Assembly (NCBI RefSeq): GCF_017811155.1
Contig: NZ_JACVCV010000005.1
Span: 124,001 to 188,000, forward strand
Source: Lunatimonas salinarum
GTDB taxonomy: Bacteria > Bacteroidota > Bacteroidia > Cytophagales > Cyclobacteriaceae
Direction: 5' to 3'
DNA length: 64,000 nucleotides
How positions within the stretch are numbered: the first letter of the stretch is position 1; each line of letters opens with the position of its first letter. Below, piece by piece: positions 6,231 to 15,847 of the stretch. The notes below the pieces were generated by a model. That model ran no database searches. It was not told the DNA's origin and was given only the letters and a program-made list of their open reading frames with translations. Both the position numbers and the translations under genes were made by a program.

Positions 6231-9200
6231 ATGGGCCAATCGCTGCGAAAGCGACTGTCTCTACCTACTTGGAATATCTGCTTGATGGTACTTTTTCTGT
6301 TTCAAGCAGCGGGGATGAACTCTATTGCATCCGCACAGAGTAATCCGTCGTTAACCATTACCAAAGAGGATGCCTCCTGCCCTGGAAATGGATCCATTTT
6401 GGCCACAATTGCCGTGGATGGGACAACAACCTTGACCAATGTCGTTTTCAGCCTTTTTTTGCCTCCGAATTTTCAAGAGCCCTTGGTAAGTAACGGATCC
6501 GGGATTTTTGATGGCCTTTCGCAAGGAAACTACCTTGTAAGAGCCACCGGTGAATCTTCAAGCACCGAATTCCTTATTGAATCCGAGGTTGAAATACAAA
6601 GGAACGTACAAGGATTAAATTTTTTTATCTCCGCGCAAGATATTTGCTCGGGAAACGACGGTGTACTGACAGCCATAGTTGAAACAGGCTCCCCGACTAG
6701 CTTCGAACTAAGGGGAGCCAAAAATCACCCTCCACAGACCAATCCTTCCTTTTCCAATTTAAGTGAAGGACTTTATACCTTAATTATAGTCGATGAGTGC
6801 GGCGAGGTCTATTCCCAGGACTACCAGTTGACGAAACCATCATTTGGTATTGACCCATCGTACCAAGAGTTCAACTCACTGCTCCCATCCTGCGATCTCG
6901 TAACGGTGGGACACCGGTTGGTATCCACCACAGCAGCTATTCAATTTCCGGTTGAGGTGACATGGACCATCGCTGTGCCCAATGGTGCAATTGAAACCAT
7001 TACAAGAGAATTTCAAGAAGGAGATTTGACCCGAGGCACCTTTTTTTCCGATATTCCCTTCTTTCAAGGCACCTCCTATACCTATCAGATTCAGGCCACC
7101 GATAACTGTGGTTTCACCACGCCACCTCAGCAATTTACCATCAATAAAACTATTTCAATATCAGATGATCTCAGATGGGGAGCTGGACTTTGTGGAAGGA
7201 GGCGCCTATCCATCAAGCCCCAATTTGCCCACCCTCCTTTCACCATAGAGTTTGATGCCTTCCCGGAGGGCTTTGACCCCGGTGAGGCAAATCCCAATTT
7301 CCCCGGTCCATTTACCGAGAATAATATTTTCTTTGGAAGCCCAGAAGATCCGATTCCAGATGGCTTTTATGCACTCACCCTATCAGACGCCTGCGGCAAC
7401 ACTGCCTCAATCAGTGTAGATCATCGAACCATCGTCGGTGCGCCTTCCGCTACGGTGCTAAAAAGCTGCACCCCTGGTTTTGCAAGTTTGGAATTACTGA
7501 ATTTTGACTATTTTTTGGAAAATGTCACGTTAGTGGATGGTCCCCCGGAGTTTGGCCAGTCGTTTCCGGTGGATTTATCGCAGCACATTAGCCAGGTAGA
7601 CTCCCGAAGGTTTTTTTTGGGAGAAATCCCTTCCGGAGATTATACTTTCGAAGTAAAAACAAGCTGCGGAGACGAAGTGTATAGAAGAACCTACCCCATC
7701 GCAGGTACGACGGTTACTTCAGAAGAAATAACCGTAGAAGAAAATTGCGGAACATTTAGTGTCTTTCTCAATTACCTCAGCGATATCCCCAACAGCCAAA
7801 ACCTTCGCTTCGGGCTTCAAAGAAAAGACCCTCAAACCGGGGTTTGGGGCCATCCCCAAACAGGTGTACCCTATGAGGAAGGTCAGGAATTGACAGCCGC
7901 AAATGCCGTTATGCTGTTCAATGGCCAATCCAATATAAACCTTGCCTATTCAGGCGATTTGCGGATTGTCAAAGCTGTTCGGGTATTTAAAGACGGTGCA
8001 GACATTCTACCGGGTGAAAGCGCATTTACTCAATGCATCAGCACGGTAAAAGAGTTTTATTTTGCAGGACGGGCCGAATTGGTATCTATCAACTTTTTTT
8101 CCTGCGGAAACGGTTTCTACGATGTCTATTTTTCAGAGGTGGGATATGAACCGGTTACTTACAGCATTGTTTCCATCAATGGTATTCCGGTAGATATCCA
8201 AAATGGCACAGATCCCCTGTTTAGAAATTTAGAAGCTGGACGCTACCGGTTTCGCATGATCGATCGATGCGGAAATACGACTACTTCCAGCCTCACCTTA
8301 TTTGGTAGCAACCTCCCTGCTATCACGCCCACAAACCTGTGCGAAGGTGAGAACGGTAGTCTGCTTGTACCTTTCTTCGAACAGGTAGATTACGAATGGT
8401 TTCGAACCGATGCGCCGGACGTGATACTCAGCACGGAACATATTCTGCGTTTTTCACCATTTTCGATAGACACCCACGCAGGCGTATATCAGGTACGCCT
8501 ATCTCTACCCGATCCGGAAAGTTGTATCAATGAAACCTTGGAATTCACCATAGACCCTGAGCAAGTAAACGGTAAGGCTGGTATCGGCCAGGTGGCAACC
8601 ATTTGCTTTGGTGAAATAGTAGACTTATTTGACTACTTGGCCCCCCCGTTCGGTATGTATGGCACTTGGGAAGACTTAAACAATAGCGGACAGTTGACGG
8701 GAAACCTATGGAATACGGAAGGACTGTCTCCTGGAGAATACGAGTTTGGGTACAAGATCTTTGGCCTCTGTGCAGGCGAAGATGAAACGGTGGTAAAGCT
8801 TACACTATTACCTCCCATCGAATCACCTGAAGGTCTGCAAATACAAGAGTTTTGTGCCACAAGTAACCCAACACTGGAAAGCCTGCAGGTTTCCGGGGAA
8901 AATATCCGTTGGCACGCTACGCCTGCCGGAGATCAACCACTGTCTCCGGACAACCCGCTTCAGGACAGAGTGACCTACTACGCAGAACAGGTGATTGGAG
9001 GTTGCCCTTCTGCAGAACGGCTACCAGTAAGTGTACGCATTTACCCGGAACTGACCAATGCGGTGATTCAGGAAAATCAGGTAGTCTTCCAATTACAACC
9101 AATCGATCCGCTAATTGGGCAACCGGTAGAAGGGGGCAAGCTTCCCTATACCTACCAGTGGGAACGATCACTAGATGGTGAAAACTGGACGGAAATCACC

Positions 9201-10610
9201 GAGGCTACCGAAGCATTTTTTGCCCCTGAACCAATACTGGAGAACACCTATTTCCGAAGGATCGTGAGGGATCAGCTTTGCGGTGAACTTATTAGTAACG
9301 TCATACTGATAGAAACCAAGGTCGCACCGATACAAGCTACTGCAGATCGGTATGGTCCCATTAAGGGTTTTGAGGAAAATATCTTGGGAGTATGGACCAA
9401 TGACCTGTTTATGGAGAGGCCGATTCAACCCGGAGAGGTGACGTTTGCGGTAACTTCGGTCACCGATGATTCAGGCACCGAAACAAATCTCAATGTAACC
9501 TTTGATCAGGTTGGGAACTTGGTTCTTGCTCCCGGAGCAGGTGCCGGAAACTATGTGGTGGAATACCAGATCTGTCAAACTGGAATACCAGGCAATTGCA
9601 GCGATGCCACCGTGGAACTTTGGGTAGGCAGGGTAGAAATCACCTTGGAAAAAAGAGTAGACCGGCAAAGGGCTGTGGAGGGTGAAATCCTTACGTTTTT
9701 TATCTCCGCCACTAACAACAGCCCCTTTGCGCTGGAAAATGTCATCTTGGAGGACATCCTTCCAGATGGTCTGATGTTCTTATCGGCCTCTATCACTCCA
9801 ACAGGTAGCTATCAGTGGAATTGGGAAAGTCTTGGCATGCAAGAAAACATTGAAATTACCCTGGATGTAATGGCTACCCAAGACGGCGATTATGTCAATG
9901 AAGTGCGGATATCAGCAGGAGATTTCGAACAGGCCGCCTCTAGTCCCGAGGTAATCGTAAGAGTTAGGGAGTCTGAATTAAGCCTCACCAAAACTGTCAC
10001 TCCGGAAGAAGTGGAGGATGGAGATACGTTTTTCTATGAATTGGAGATCCAAAACAATGGAATTGACGAGGGAACCGACTTGTCCATTTTTGACCGACTG
10101 CCGGTGGGCGTTAGGTTTGTAAGTTGGGAATTTGAATCTACTAGCTCTGAAATAACCCCCAGCTTGACCAATTCGGGACGTTTGCTGACATGGAATGTAG
10201 CTAAATTCCCTGTGAACGCATCATTGATCATCCGTGTAGAGGTCGTCGCTCTGACAGATGGCACCTTTACCAACGAAGCTTGGGTCGTTAGCGAGGCCTT
10301 AGACCCAGATACTGCAAACAATGCTTCTCAGGTTTCGAAACAAATCAAGCCGCTTTTCATCCCAAACGTAATCAAGCCGGACAATGATGGAAAAAACGAG
10401 ACGTTTATCGTTAGGGCGGAACATAAATTTGAAAAAACCGAACTGGTGATATTCAATCGATGGGGGGATCCGGTATTTCAATCAGATGACTACCAAAATG
10501 ACTGGAACGCCTCAGGATTAAACAGTGGCACCTATTATTACCAACTGAACGGGTATTTACCGGGCGGAGAGAAAATACAATATAACGGATGGGTTCAAGT
10601 AATCAAATAG
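6231..10610 (+). CDS. Large secreted adhesin-like protein with T9SS type B sorting domain
   Basis: About 1,459 residues from ATG 6231; a TTG nine codons earlier is less likely, since this ATG directly precedes the basic and hydrophobic parts of the signal peptide (about 1-36, ending IASAQS). The N-terminal 700 residues contain at least four repeats of 90-100 residues ending in a G-x-Y strand followed by Cys-Gly (VDECG, SDACG, KTSCG, IDRCG), like SprB-type surface proteins. An Ig/PKD-like region follows. Two DUF11-type beta-sandwiches come next (about 1136-1240 and 1248-1363; ITLEKRVDRQRAVEGE and LSLTKTVTPEEVEDGD). The last 85 residues (FIPNVIKPDNDGKNETF, VIFNRWGDPVF, YYYQLNGYLPGG) are the gliding-motility-associated C-terminal sorting domain. 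It should be exported by T9SS to the surface. The PorP/SprF gene overlaps its end. Confidence 0.93.
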   Translation: MGQSLRKRLSLPTWNICLMVLFLFQAAGMNSIASAQSNPSLTITKEDASCPGNGSILATIAVDGTTTLTNVVFSLFLPPNFQEPLVSNGSGIFDGLSQGNYLVRATGESSSTEFLIESEVEIQRNVQGLNFFISAQDICSGNDGVLTAIVETGSPTSFELRGAKNHPPQTNPSFSNLSEGLYTLIIVDECGEVYSQDYQLTKPSFGIDPSYQEFNSLLPSCDLVTVGHRLVSTTAAIQFPVEVTWTIAVPNGAIETITREFQEGDLTRGTFFSDIPFFQGTSYTYQIQATDNCGFTTPPQQFTINKTISISDDLRWGAGLCGRRRLSIKPQFAHPPFTIEFDAFPEGFDPGEANPNFPGPFTENNIFFGSPEDPIPDGFYALTLSDACGNTASISVDHRTIVGAPSATVLKSCTPGFASLELLNFDYFLENVTLVDGPPEFGQSFPVDLSQHISQVDSRRFFLGEIPSGDYTFEVKTSCGDEVYRRTYPIAGTTVTSEEITVEENCGTFSVFLNYLSDIPNSQNLRFGLQRKDPQTGVWGHPQTGVPYEEGQELTAANAVMLFNGQSNINLAYSGDLRIVKAVRVFKDGADILPGESAFTQCISTVKEFYFAGRAELVSINFFSCGNGFYDVYFSEVGYEPVTYSIVSINGIPVDIQNGTDPLFRNLEAGRYRFRMIDRCGNTTTSSLTLFGSNLPAITPTNLCEGENGSLLVPFFEQVDYEWFRTDAPDVILSTEHILRFSPFSIDTHAGVYQVRLSLPDPESCINETLEFTIDPEQVNGKAGIGQVATICFGEIVDLFDYLAPPFGMYGTWEDLNNSGQLTGNLWNTEGLSPGEYEFGYKIFGLCAGEDETVVKLTLLPPIESPEGLQIQEFCATSNPTLESLQVSGENIRWHATPAGDQPLSPDNPLQDRVTYYAEQVIGGCPSAERLPVSVRIYPELTNAVIQENQVVFQLQPIDPLIGQPVEGGKLPYTYQWERSLDGENWTEITEATEAFFAPEPILENTYFRRIVRDQLCGELISNVILIETKVAPIQATADRYGPIKGFEENILGVWTNDLFMERPIQPGEVTFAVTSVTDDSGTETNLNVTFDQVGNLVLAPGAGAGNYVVEYQICQTGIPGNCSDATVELWVGRVEITLEKRVDRQRAVEGEILTFFISATNNSPFALENVILEDILPDGLMFLSASITPTGSYQWNWESLGMQENIEITLDVMATQDGDYVNEVRISAGDFEQAASSPEVIVRVRESELSLTKTVTPEEVEDGDTFFYELEIQNNGIDEGTDLSIFDRLPVGVRFVSWEFESTSSEITPSLTNSGRLLTWNVAKFPVNASLIIRVEVVALTDGTFTNEAWVVSEALDPDTANNASQVSKQIKPLFIPNVIKPDNDGKNETFIVRAEHKFEKTELVIFNRWGDPVFQSDDYQNDWNASGLNSGTYYYQLNGYLPGGEKIQYNGWVQVIK

Positions 10611-11569
10611 GCCTGATTTTTTCGTGCTTGCTACGCATCGGCTCTACTTTGCTGGCTGGTTTCGGTTTGATTCCGTTGTCGGCAGAGGGACAACAAATCC
10701 CACAATTCAGCCAATATACCTTTAACGGACTCCATATTAACCCTGCCTATGCCGGTTACAAATTAGATCCGTTTGTGCAGGCAACCTACCGAAGTCAATT
10801 TATGGCATTCCCTGGGTCTCCGCAGACCTTCAGTATTTCCGGGGACATGGCTTCCAAAGATGGCAGCATGGGGTTTGGTGCTACGCTGCTTTCCGACCGA
10901 CTGGGTGCCTCTTCGGTGCAAAGTATACTCCTCACCTATGCCTACAAAATCAAAACCGGGGACCGTTCCTATCTGGGGTTGGGAATCAGTGGCGGCACTT
11001 CGGAGTATAGTATCGACGGCAGCAGGCTACTCCCTGACGACCCTACGGATGGAACCATCCCCATGGAGCGCATCAACTTATTTACACCTAACCTGAACAG
11101 TGGACTGTTCTTCCATACAGAAAGTTTTTTTACCGGCATTAGTGTGTTCAATATGATTGGGCGCCAAAGGCTGGAGAACAGGGATCTGGCATTGGCCACG
11201 CATAATTTTCACTATTTCTTTCAGATAGGTGGCATATTCGAACTTAGTCCGCAAGCCTCGCTAAAGCCCAGCCTGCTCGTCCGGGAGGATCTTTCCGGAC
11301 CCACCAGCTACGACCTAAACACCATGGTGCTACTCGATGAGCGATTCTGGGTAGGGGTCTCCTACAGATCGGGTTGGGGAAACCGGGGAAATAGAAACGC
11401 CATTGCCATGCTTTTTGACCTGTTTTTGTCCAATGACCTGCGGTTTGGCTATGCATATGATTTCAACCTGACCGCAACCAATAACTACCGAAACAACTCC
11501 CATGAATTTTCTTTGGGTTATTACTTGGGCGATAAAATGCGGAGACCAGGGCACAATTATAAATTTTAG
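10589..11569 (+). CDS. PorP/SprF family outer-membrane protein
   Basis: This 326-residue protein belongs to the PorP/SprF family, outer-membrane proteins that help secrete or anchor partner T9SS cargo with type B sorting domains. After a signal peptide (about 1-35, ending SAEGQQ) comes the family hallmark QFSQYTFNGLHINPAYAGYK, then beta-rich strands to a C-terminal aromatic barrel end. Its ATG lies 22 bases inside the 3' end of the adhesin gene, which strongly suggests translational coupling. In F. johnsoniae, sprF similarly follows sprB. It is therefore likely the dedicated partner of that adhesin. A paralog serving the T9SS core (PorP itself) is less likely given the location. Confidence 0.92.
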   Translation: MGSSNQIGLIFSCLLRIGSTLLAGFGLIPLSAEGQQIPQFSQYTFNGLHINPAYAGYKLDPFVQATYRSQFMAFPGSPQTFSISGDMASKDGSMGFGATLLSDRLGASSVQSILLTYAYKIKTGDRSYLGLGISGGTSEYSIDGSRLLPDDPTDGTIPMERINLFTPNLNSGLFFHTESFFTGISVFNMIGRQRLENRDLALATHNFHYFFQIGGIFELSPQASLKPSLLVREDLSGPTSYDLNTMVLLDERFWVGVSYRSGWGNRGNRNAIAMLFDLFLSNDLRFGYAYDFNLTATNNYRNNSHEFSLGYYLGDKMRRPGHNYKF

Positions 11570-11628
11570 AAGTGGAGATTAATCCTTAATTTGCAGCGAT
11601 AACGAGTTGCCAATTTTAAACCTCACAC

Positions 11629-14058
11629 ATGGCTTTTAGCTTCAAAAAAGATATACTTCCCCACTTACTGGGAGTTTTAGCCTTCTATTTGATTACGGTT
11701 CTTTATTTCTCTCCCATAGTTTTTGAAGGAAAACTCTTGTTTCAATCAGACATCTTGCAGTGGGAAGGCTCCGCAAAAGAAGTACTCGACTATAGAAACG
11801 AAACAGGCGAAGAAACCTTGTGGACTAACCGCATGTTTGGCGGCATGCCGGCATACCTCATTCACAGCAACCCAAAAGGTGACATTACCAATTTCCTGAT
11901 TAAGCTCCTAACGCTCGGTCTGCCACACCCAATAGGATCCCTGTTTTTTGGAATGGTAGGAATGTATATATTGCTCTTATGCTTCCGGATACGGCCGGAG
12001 ATATCCGCCGCCGGAGCGGTGGCCTTCGCTTTTAATACGTTTAATATATTGAGTTTGGAAGCAGGACATAACGCTAAGATTTGGGCTGTTTGCCTCATCC
12101 CCCTTCTTTTTGCTGGAGTACACCTCGCTTTTACGGGCAAAAAATTACTGGGTACCCTAATAACAGCCTTTGCTATCCTACTACAGCTTAAATTCAACCA
12201 CCTTCAGATCACCTATTACACGCTTATTATTGTAATCATCTATGGAATAGGCCAGTTGATCCACTTCCAGCAGAAAAACGAACTCCCAGCATTTGGAAAG
12301 GTCACCGGCCTATTGATCCTCGGCGCCTTTTTGGGTGTGCTAGGAAATGCCGCGCGATTAACCAGCGTAATGGAATACAGCCAATACTCTACTCGCGGTG
12401 TGAGCAACCTAGAAACCCCGCAGCAAGTTGGCCAATCCGGACTGGACAAAGACTATGCATTCAATTGGTCCCAAGGAAAGCTGGAATCATTGACCTTCTT
12501 GATACCTAATTTTTTGGGCGGTGGAAGTGTGCAGCCTTTACCCCGCTCATCTGCATCAGAGGAGGCGTTGAGGAAGCAAGGCATTGAACCTGCGCAGATA
12601 GCCGAATTTACACGCGGTGCGCCCACCTACTGGGGTGATCAGCCCGGTACCGGAGGCCCCATTTACGGAGGAGTGATCATGGTTTTCTTTTTCATTATTG
12701 GTTTATTTTTTGCGCCTTCATTATACAGGAATATCTTCCTAGGAATCACGGTCGCCACCTTAATCCTTTCCTGGGGAAAAAATCTTGCATGGCTAAACTA
12801 CTTCCTTTTTGACTACCTCCCCGGCTATAACAAGTTTAGAGCCGTATCCATGTCTTTGGGCATCACCCTTTTTGCGTTTCCTGTACTCGGAGCTCTAGGA
12901 CTCCAAAATCTGATCAGCCTACCTCCGAAAAAAGAAAACTTCCGAAGATTTTGGATAGCTACCGCTGTGGTATTGGGAATGATTGCACTTGCCGTGATCA
13001 TTGCTGGAATTTTGGGCTATAGAGGGACAGCGGAAGGTTCCTATCCAGACTGGCTGCAACAAGCACTTCGGGAAGACCGAAAAAGCATGTTGCTATCCGA
13101 CACATTTCGAAGCATCGCATTTCTTGTGGTAACGGCAGGCCTGCTTTTTGCCCTATTAAAACAAAAGCTAAACCAATCCCTTGCACTCAGCGTCATGGCA
13201 GTATTGGTAGCGATCGACGTATGGGGCATAAACCGTCGGTACTTGAATAAAGACAGCTTTGCCGAAAATCCCAGTCAGCAGTACTTTTCCGCCACCCCGG
13301 CCGATCAGAAAATCCTGCAGGATCCAGGCCATTTTAGGGTCCTCAACCTACAGAATCCTTTCAATGAAGCCAGAACCAGCTACCGATTCAACAGCATAGG
13401 TGGGTATCATGGCGCAAAACTCGGAAGGTATCAAGAGCTGATAGAAAACCGCATTTCTCCCGAGATAAACCAATTTATCCAAAAAGCACAGGAAGGTAAT
13501 TTTGATTTTGAGAGTATCCCGGTGCTAAACATGCTGAACACCAAATACATCATGGCGGGACGAGCTGAAAATGCCGTATTTCAAAACCCCCAAGCAAACG
13601 GCCCTGCTTGGTTTCCCGCAGAAATAATAAACGTAGACACCAATCAAGAAGAAATCGACCTGCTGAACGGCTTGGATACAAAGACAAAAGCCACTTTTGC
13701 CATTGCGCAAGGTAGCGCGCCAGCCATTGGGTCCGGATCTGTGACGTTGAAATCGTACCAACCCAACCAATTAACGTATTCGGTAGAAGCTAATAAGGCC
13801 GGGCTGGTGGTATTTTCCGAAGTCTACTACCCTGAAGGATGGACTGCCACGATCAACGGAACAACTGCGGAAATATTACGAACCAATTACCTGCTTCGTG
13901 GATTGGAGGTTCCACAGGGCCAATCCGATGTCGTATTTCACTTTAATCCTACCACCTATGCCACCGCTTCGCTGGCGATGAACATCACCCAATACCTGTT
14001 GGTTTTGGCCCTTGGATTCGCCTTGGTAGTTTCTATTCGCCGACGCAGCAACCAATAA
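11629..14058 (+). CDS. YfhO-family polytopic membrane protein
   Basis: This 809-residue inner-membrane protein resembles the YfhO family, GT-C-like proteins with roles in surface glycosylation. A first membrane segment (about 10-30) is followed by a loop with the conserved SDILQWEGSAKEVLDYR and LWTNRMFGGMPAYL. Ten or more further hydrophobic segments run to about residue 520. A large extracytoplasmic beta-rich domain (about 540-770, with NPTTY near its end) precedes a final membrane helix (about 780-800). The Asp in the first loop (SD) is in the position of the catalytic Asp of GT-C enzymes. It begins the run of methyltransferase, glycosyltransferase and flippase genes, and is only 12 bases from the next one. 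The acceptor is unknown. Confidence 0.88.
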   Translation: MAFSFKKDILPHLLGVLAFYLITVLYFSPIVFEGKLLFQSDILQWEGSAKEVLDYRNETGEETLWTNRMFGGMPAYLIHSNPKGDITNFLIKLLTLGLPHPIGSLFFGMVGMYILLLCFRIRPEISAAGAVAFAFNTFNILSLEAGHNAKIWAVCLIPLLFAGVHLAFTGKKLLGTLITAFAILLQLKFNHLQITYYTLIIVIIYGIGQLIHFQQKNELPAFGKVTGLLILGAFLGVLGNAARLTSVMEYSQYSTRGVSNLETPQQVGQSGLDKDYAFNWSQGKLESLTFLIPNFLGGGSVQPLPRSSASEEALRKQGIEPAQIAEFTRGAPTYWGDQPGTGGPIYGGVIMVFFFIIGLFFAPSLYRNIFLGITVATLILSWGKNLAWLNYFLFDYLPGYNKFRAVSMSLGITLFAFPVLGALGLQNLISLPPKKENFRRFWIATAVVLGMIALAVIIAGILGYRGTAEGSYPDWLQQALREDRKSMLLSDTFRSIAFLVVTAGLLFALLKQKLNQSLALSVMAVLVAIDVWGINRRYLNKDSFAENPSQQYFSATPADQKILQDPGHFRVLNLQNPFNEARTSYRFNSIGGYHGAKLGRYQELIENRISPEINQFIQKAQEGNFDFESIPVLNMLNTKYIMAGRAENAVFQNPQANGPAWFPAEIINVDTNQEEIDLLNGLDTKTKATFAIAQGSAPAIGSGSVTLKSYQPNQLTYSVEANKAGLVVFSEVYYPEGWTATINGTTAEILRTNYLLRGLEVPQGQSDVVFHFNPTTYATASLAMNITQYLLVLALGFALVVSIRRRSNQ

Positions 14059-14070
14059 CCCCATTGCACC

Positions 14071-14775
14071 ATGTCTGAGGATGTAGCCAAATTTTACGAC
14101 GAATTCGCCGATCTACAACTTAAAATCGGTGTAAACTCAAGACACGTGAGTATCTTGAAAAAAGTAATGGATGCCGGATTAAAGCCTTGGCACCATGTTT
14201 TGGAAGTGGGTTGTGGCATTGGAACGGTAAGCCACCTACTGGCCAAAAAAGTCCCGAAAGGCAATGTACTAGCCGTCGACATTAGCCCGGAAAGTATCCG
14301 ACAAGCTACCCATTTATGGGCCAAATATCCCAACCTTCGCTTTGAAACATCGGATATGAAGGACTTTGACAAAAAAGAACAGACTTTTGATGCAGTGGTC
14401 TTTCCCGATGTGTTGGAGCATATCCCAGTTGAAGACCATTTTGCACTGTTCGAAACCATAAAGCGTCACAGTCATCCGGACACCATAGTGTTTATACACA
14501 TTCCTGCACCAAGATTTCTGGAATGGATGATCGAAAACGAGGCTGAAAAACTTCAGGTAATCGATCAGCCCCTAGATACCGCCACATTGGTGGAAAACCT
14601 CTCAGCCAATGGGTTTTACCTCGACAAAATGGAAACTTACAGTGTTTTTTACAACGAAAAAGACTACCAGTATTTCGTGTTTAAAAAGCAGCGACCGATA
14701 GAAGCGGTCACGCACAAACCCAAATGGCAGATCTTTAAGGAGCGGATTTGGAACAAGCTAGGCCTTTCCAACTGA
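14071..14775 (+). CDS. SAM-dependent class I methyltransferase
   Basis: A 234-residue enzyme with a Rossmann fold for S-adenosylmethionine. Motif I is VLEVGCGIGTVS (43-54), the acidic residue after strand 2 is in LAVDIS (67-72), and FPDVLEHIP (111-119) is the post-motif loop. The C-terminal part is variable. Position 12 bases after the YfhO gene and 7 before a glycosyltransferase suggests that it methylates a sugar or lipid-linked glycan of the same surface polysaccharide. The substrate is inferred only from context; a small-molecule target cannot be ruled out. Confidence 0.88.
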   Translation: MSEDVAKFYDEFADLQLKIGVNSRHVSILKKVMDAGLKPWHHVLEVGCGIGTVSHLLAKKVPKGNVLAVDISPESIRQATHLWAKYPNLRFETSDMKDFDKKEQTFDAVVFPDVLEHIPVEDHFALFETIKRHSHPDTIVFIHIPAPRFLEWMIENEAEKLQVIDQPLDTATLVENLSANGFYLDKMETYSVFYNEKDYQYFVFKKQRPIEAVTHKPKWQIFKERIWNKLGLSN

Positions 14776-14782
14776 AGTCTCC

Positions 14783-15847
14783 ATGCTAGTCTATGTAGCC
14801 CCGATCAAAACTGCATTTATCCAAAGAGATTTGGAAATGCTAGAGGAACACACCAAGCTTACCTTCCTGACATTTACCGATAAACCGCTGCTTCTTCCGG
14901 CCTTTTTCCTGATACAGTTCCTACAGCTCACCCTGCTGCTGCCTTTTACTCGTCGTTATCTGTGCTTTTTTGGAGGCTATCACACGGTGATCCCGGTAAT
15001 ACTGGGAAGACTATTCGGAAAAAAAGTAATCATCCAATGCGGCGGCACAGACGCCATGCACCTCCCCCACATTAACTATGGAAATTACCGAAAAAAGTGG
15101 TTGCGCCGGGCCACTGTATTCAGCTTTAAAAATTGCAGCCTGATCGTGCCAGTCTCGGAGGCATTGGTTTCATCAGATTACCGATACGATTCAGAGGTAC
15201 CAGCAAAGCAGGGCCTCCGAAACCTGATCCCTGGGTTAAAAACCCCCATCCAAGTAATTCACAATGGCTTCGACACAGTCTTTTGGAATGACTCTGGCAC
15301 GAATAAAAAATCGTTTTCCTTCGTGACCGTAGCAACAGGGATATCTGCGGCCAACCGCGCCAGCGTGAAGGGCATAGATCTAATACTTAAACTGGCAAAA
15401 ACCTACGCACATTACCATTTCACATTAGTAGGTGATGCGGCGTTTTCGGTAGATCTGCCAAATGTTTATGTACTACCCAAACTCAGCACCATGGAACTCC
15501 GGGAAGTCTACAGACAAACCCAATTTTATCTCCAATTATCTGCTTCTGAAGGATTTCCAAATGCCCTGGCAGAAGCCATGCTTTGCGGCTGTGTCCCTAT
15601 AGGTTCCCATGTAGGTGAAATCGCACACATCATTGGCGACACCGGCTTTTTACTCGAACGAAAGGATTTTCAACAACTCTCTGCAATCATCGATAGCTTG
15701 GAAAAACAAAATTTGGCTGTCCTTCGTCAAAAGGCTCGCTTCCGCATCATGAACCTATTCCCTTACGGACTCAGAAAGCAAAAATTGCTAAAACTCATCT
15801 CACAACCAACTTTCTCCCCTACCTGCGACCAACCCGACCCACAGTGA
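14783..15847 (+). CDS. Glycosyltransferase (GT4-like, GT-B fold)
   Basis: A 354-residue GT-B enzyme. The C-terminal donor-binding half holds IQVIHNGFDTVFW (about 152-164) and SASEGFPNALAEAMLCG (about 253-269), the E-x7-E motif typical of family 4 and 1 retaining glycosyltransferases. The N-terminal acceptor half is less typical, with a hydrophobic stretch around 35-60 that may touch the membrane. It probably adds one sugar to the lipid-linked glycan made by this cluster. The start overlaps nothing; the stop overlaps the GTG start of the flippase by four bases (GTGA), showing a tight operon. Confidence 0.88.
   Translation: MLVYVAPIKTAFIQRDLEMLEEHTKLTFLTFTDKPLLLPAFFLIQFLQLTLLLPFTRRYLCFFGGYHTVIPVILGRLFGKKVIIQCGGTDAMHLPHINYGNYRKKWLRRATVFSFKNCSLIVPVSEALVSSDYRYDSEVPAKQGLRNLIPGLKTPIQVIHNGFDTVFWNDSGTNKKSFSFVTVATGISAANRASVKGIDLILKLAKTYAHYHFTLVGDAAFSVDLPNVYVLPKLSTMELREVYRQTQFYLQLSASEGFPNALAEAMLCGCVPIGSHVGEIAHIIGDTGFLLERKDFQQLSAIIDSLEKQNLAVLRQKARFRIMNLFPYGLRKQKLLKLISQPTFSPTCDQPDPQ

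Noticed and set aside
11563-11593. Promoter before the YfhO gene (ATTT-N19-TTAATTTG)
   Set aside because: Both boxes have mismatches at important positions; not better than chance in AT-rich sequence.
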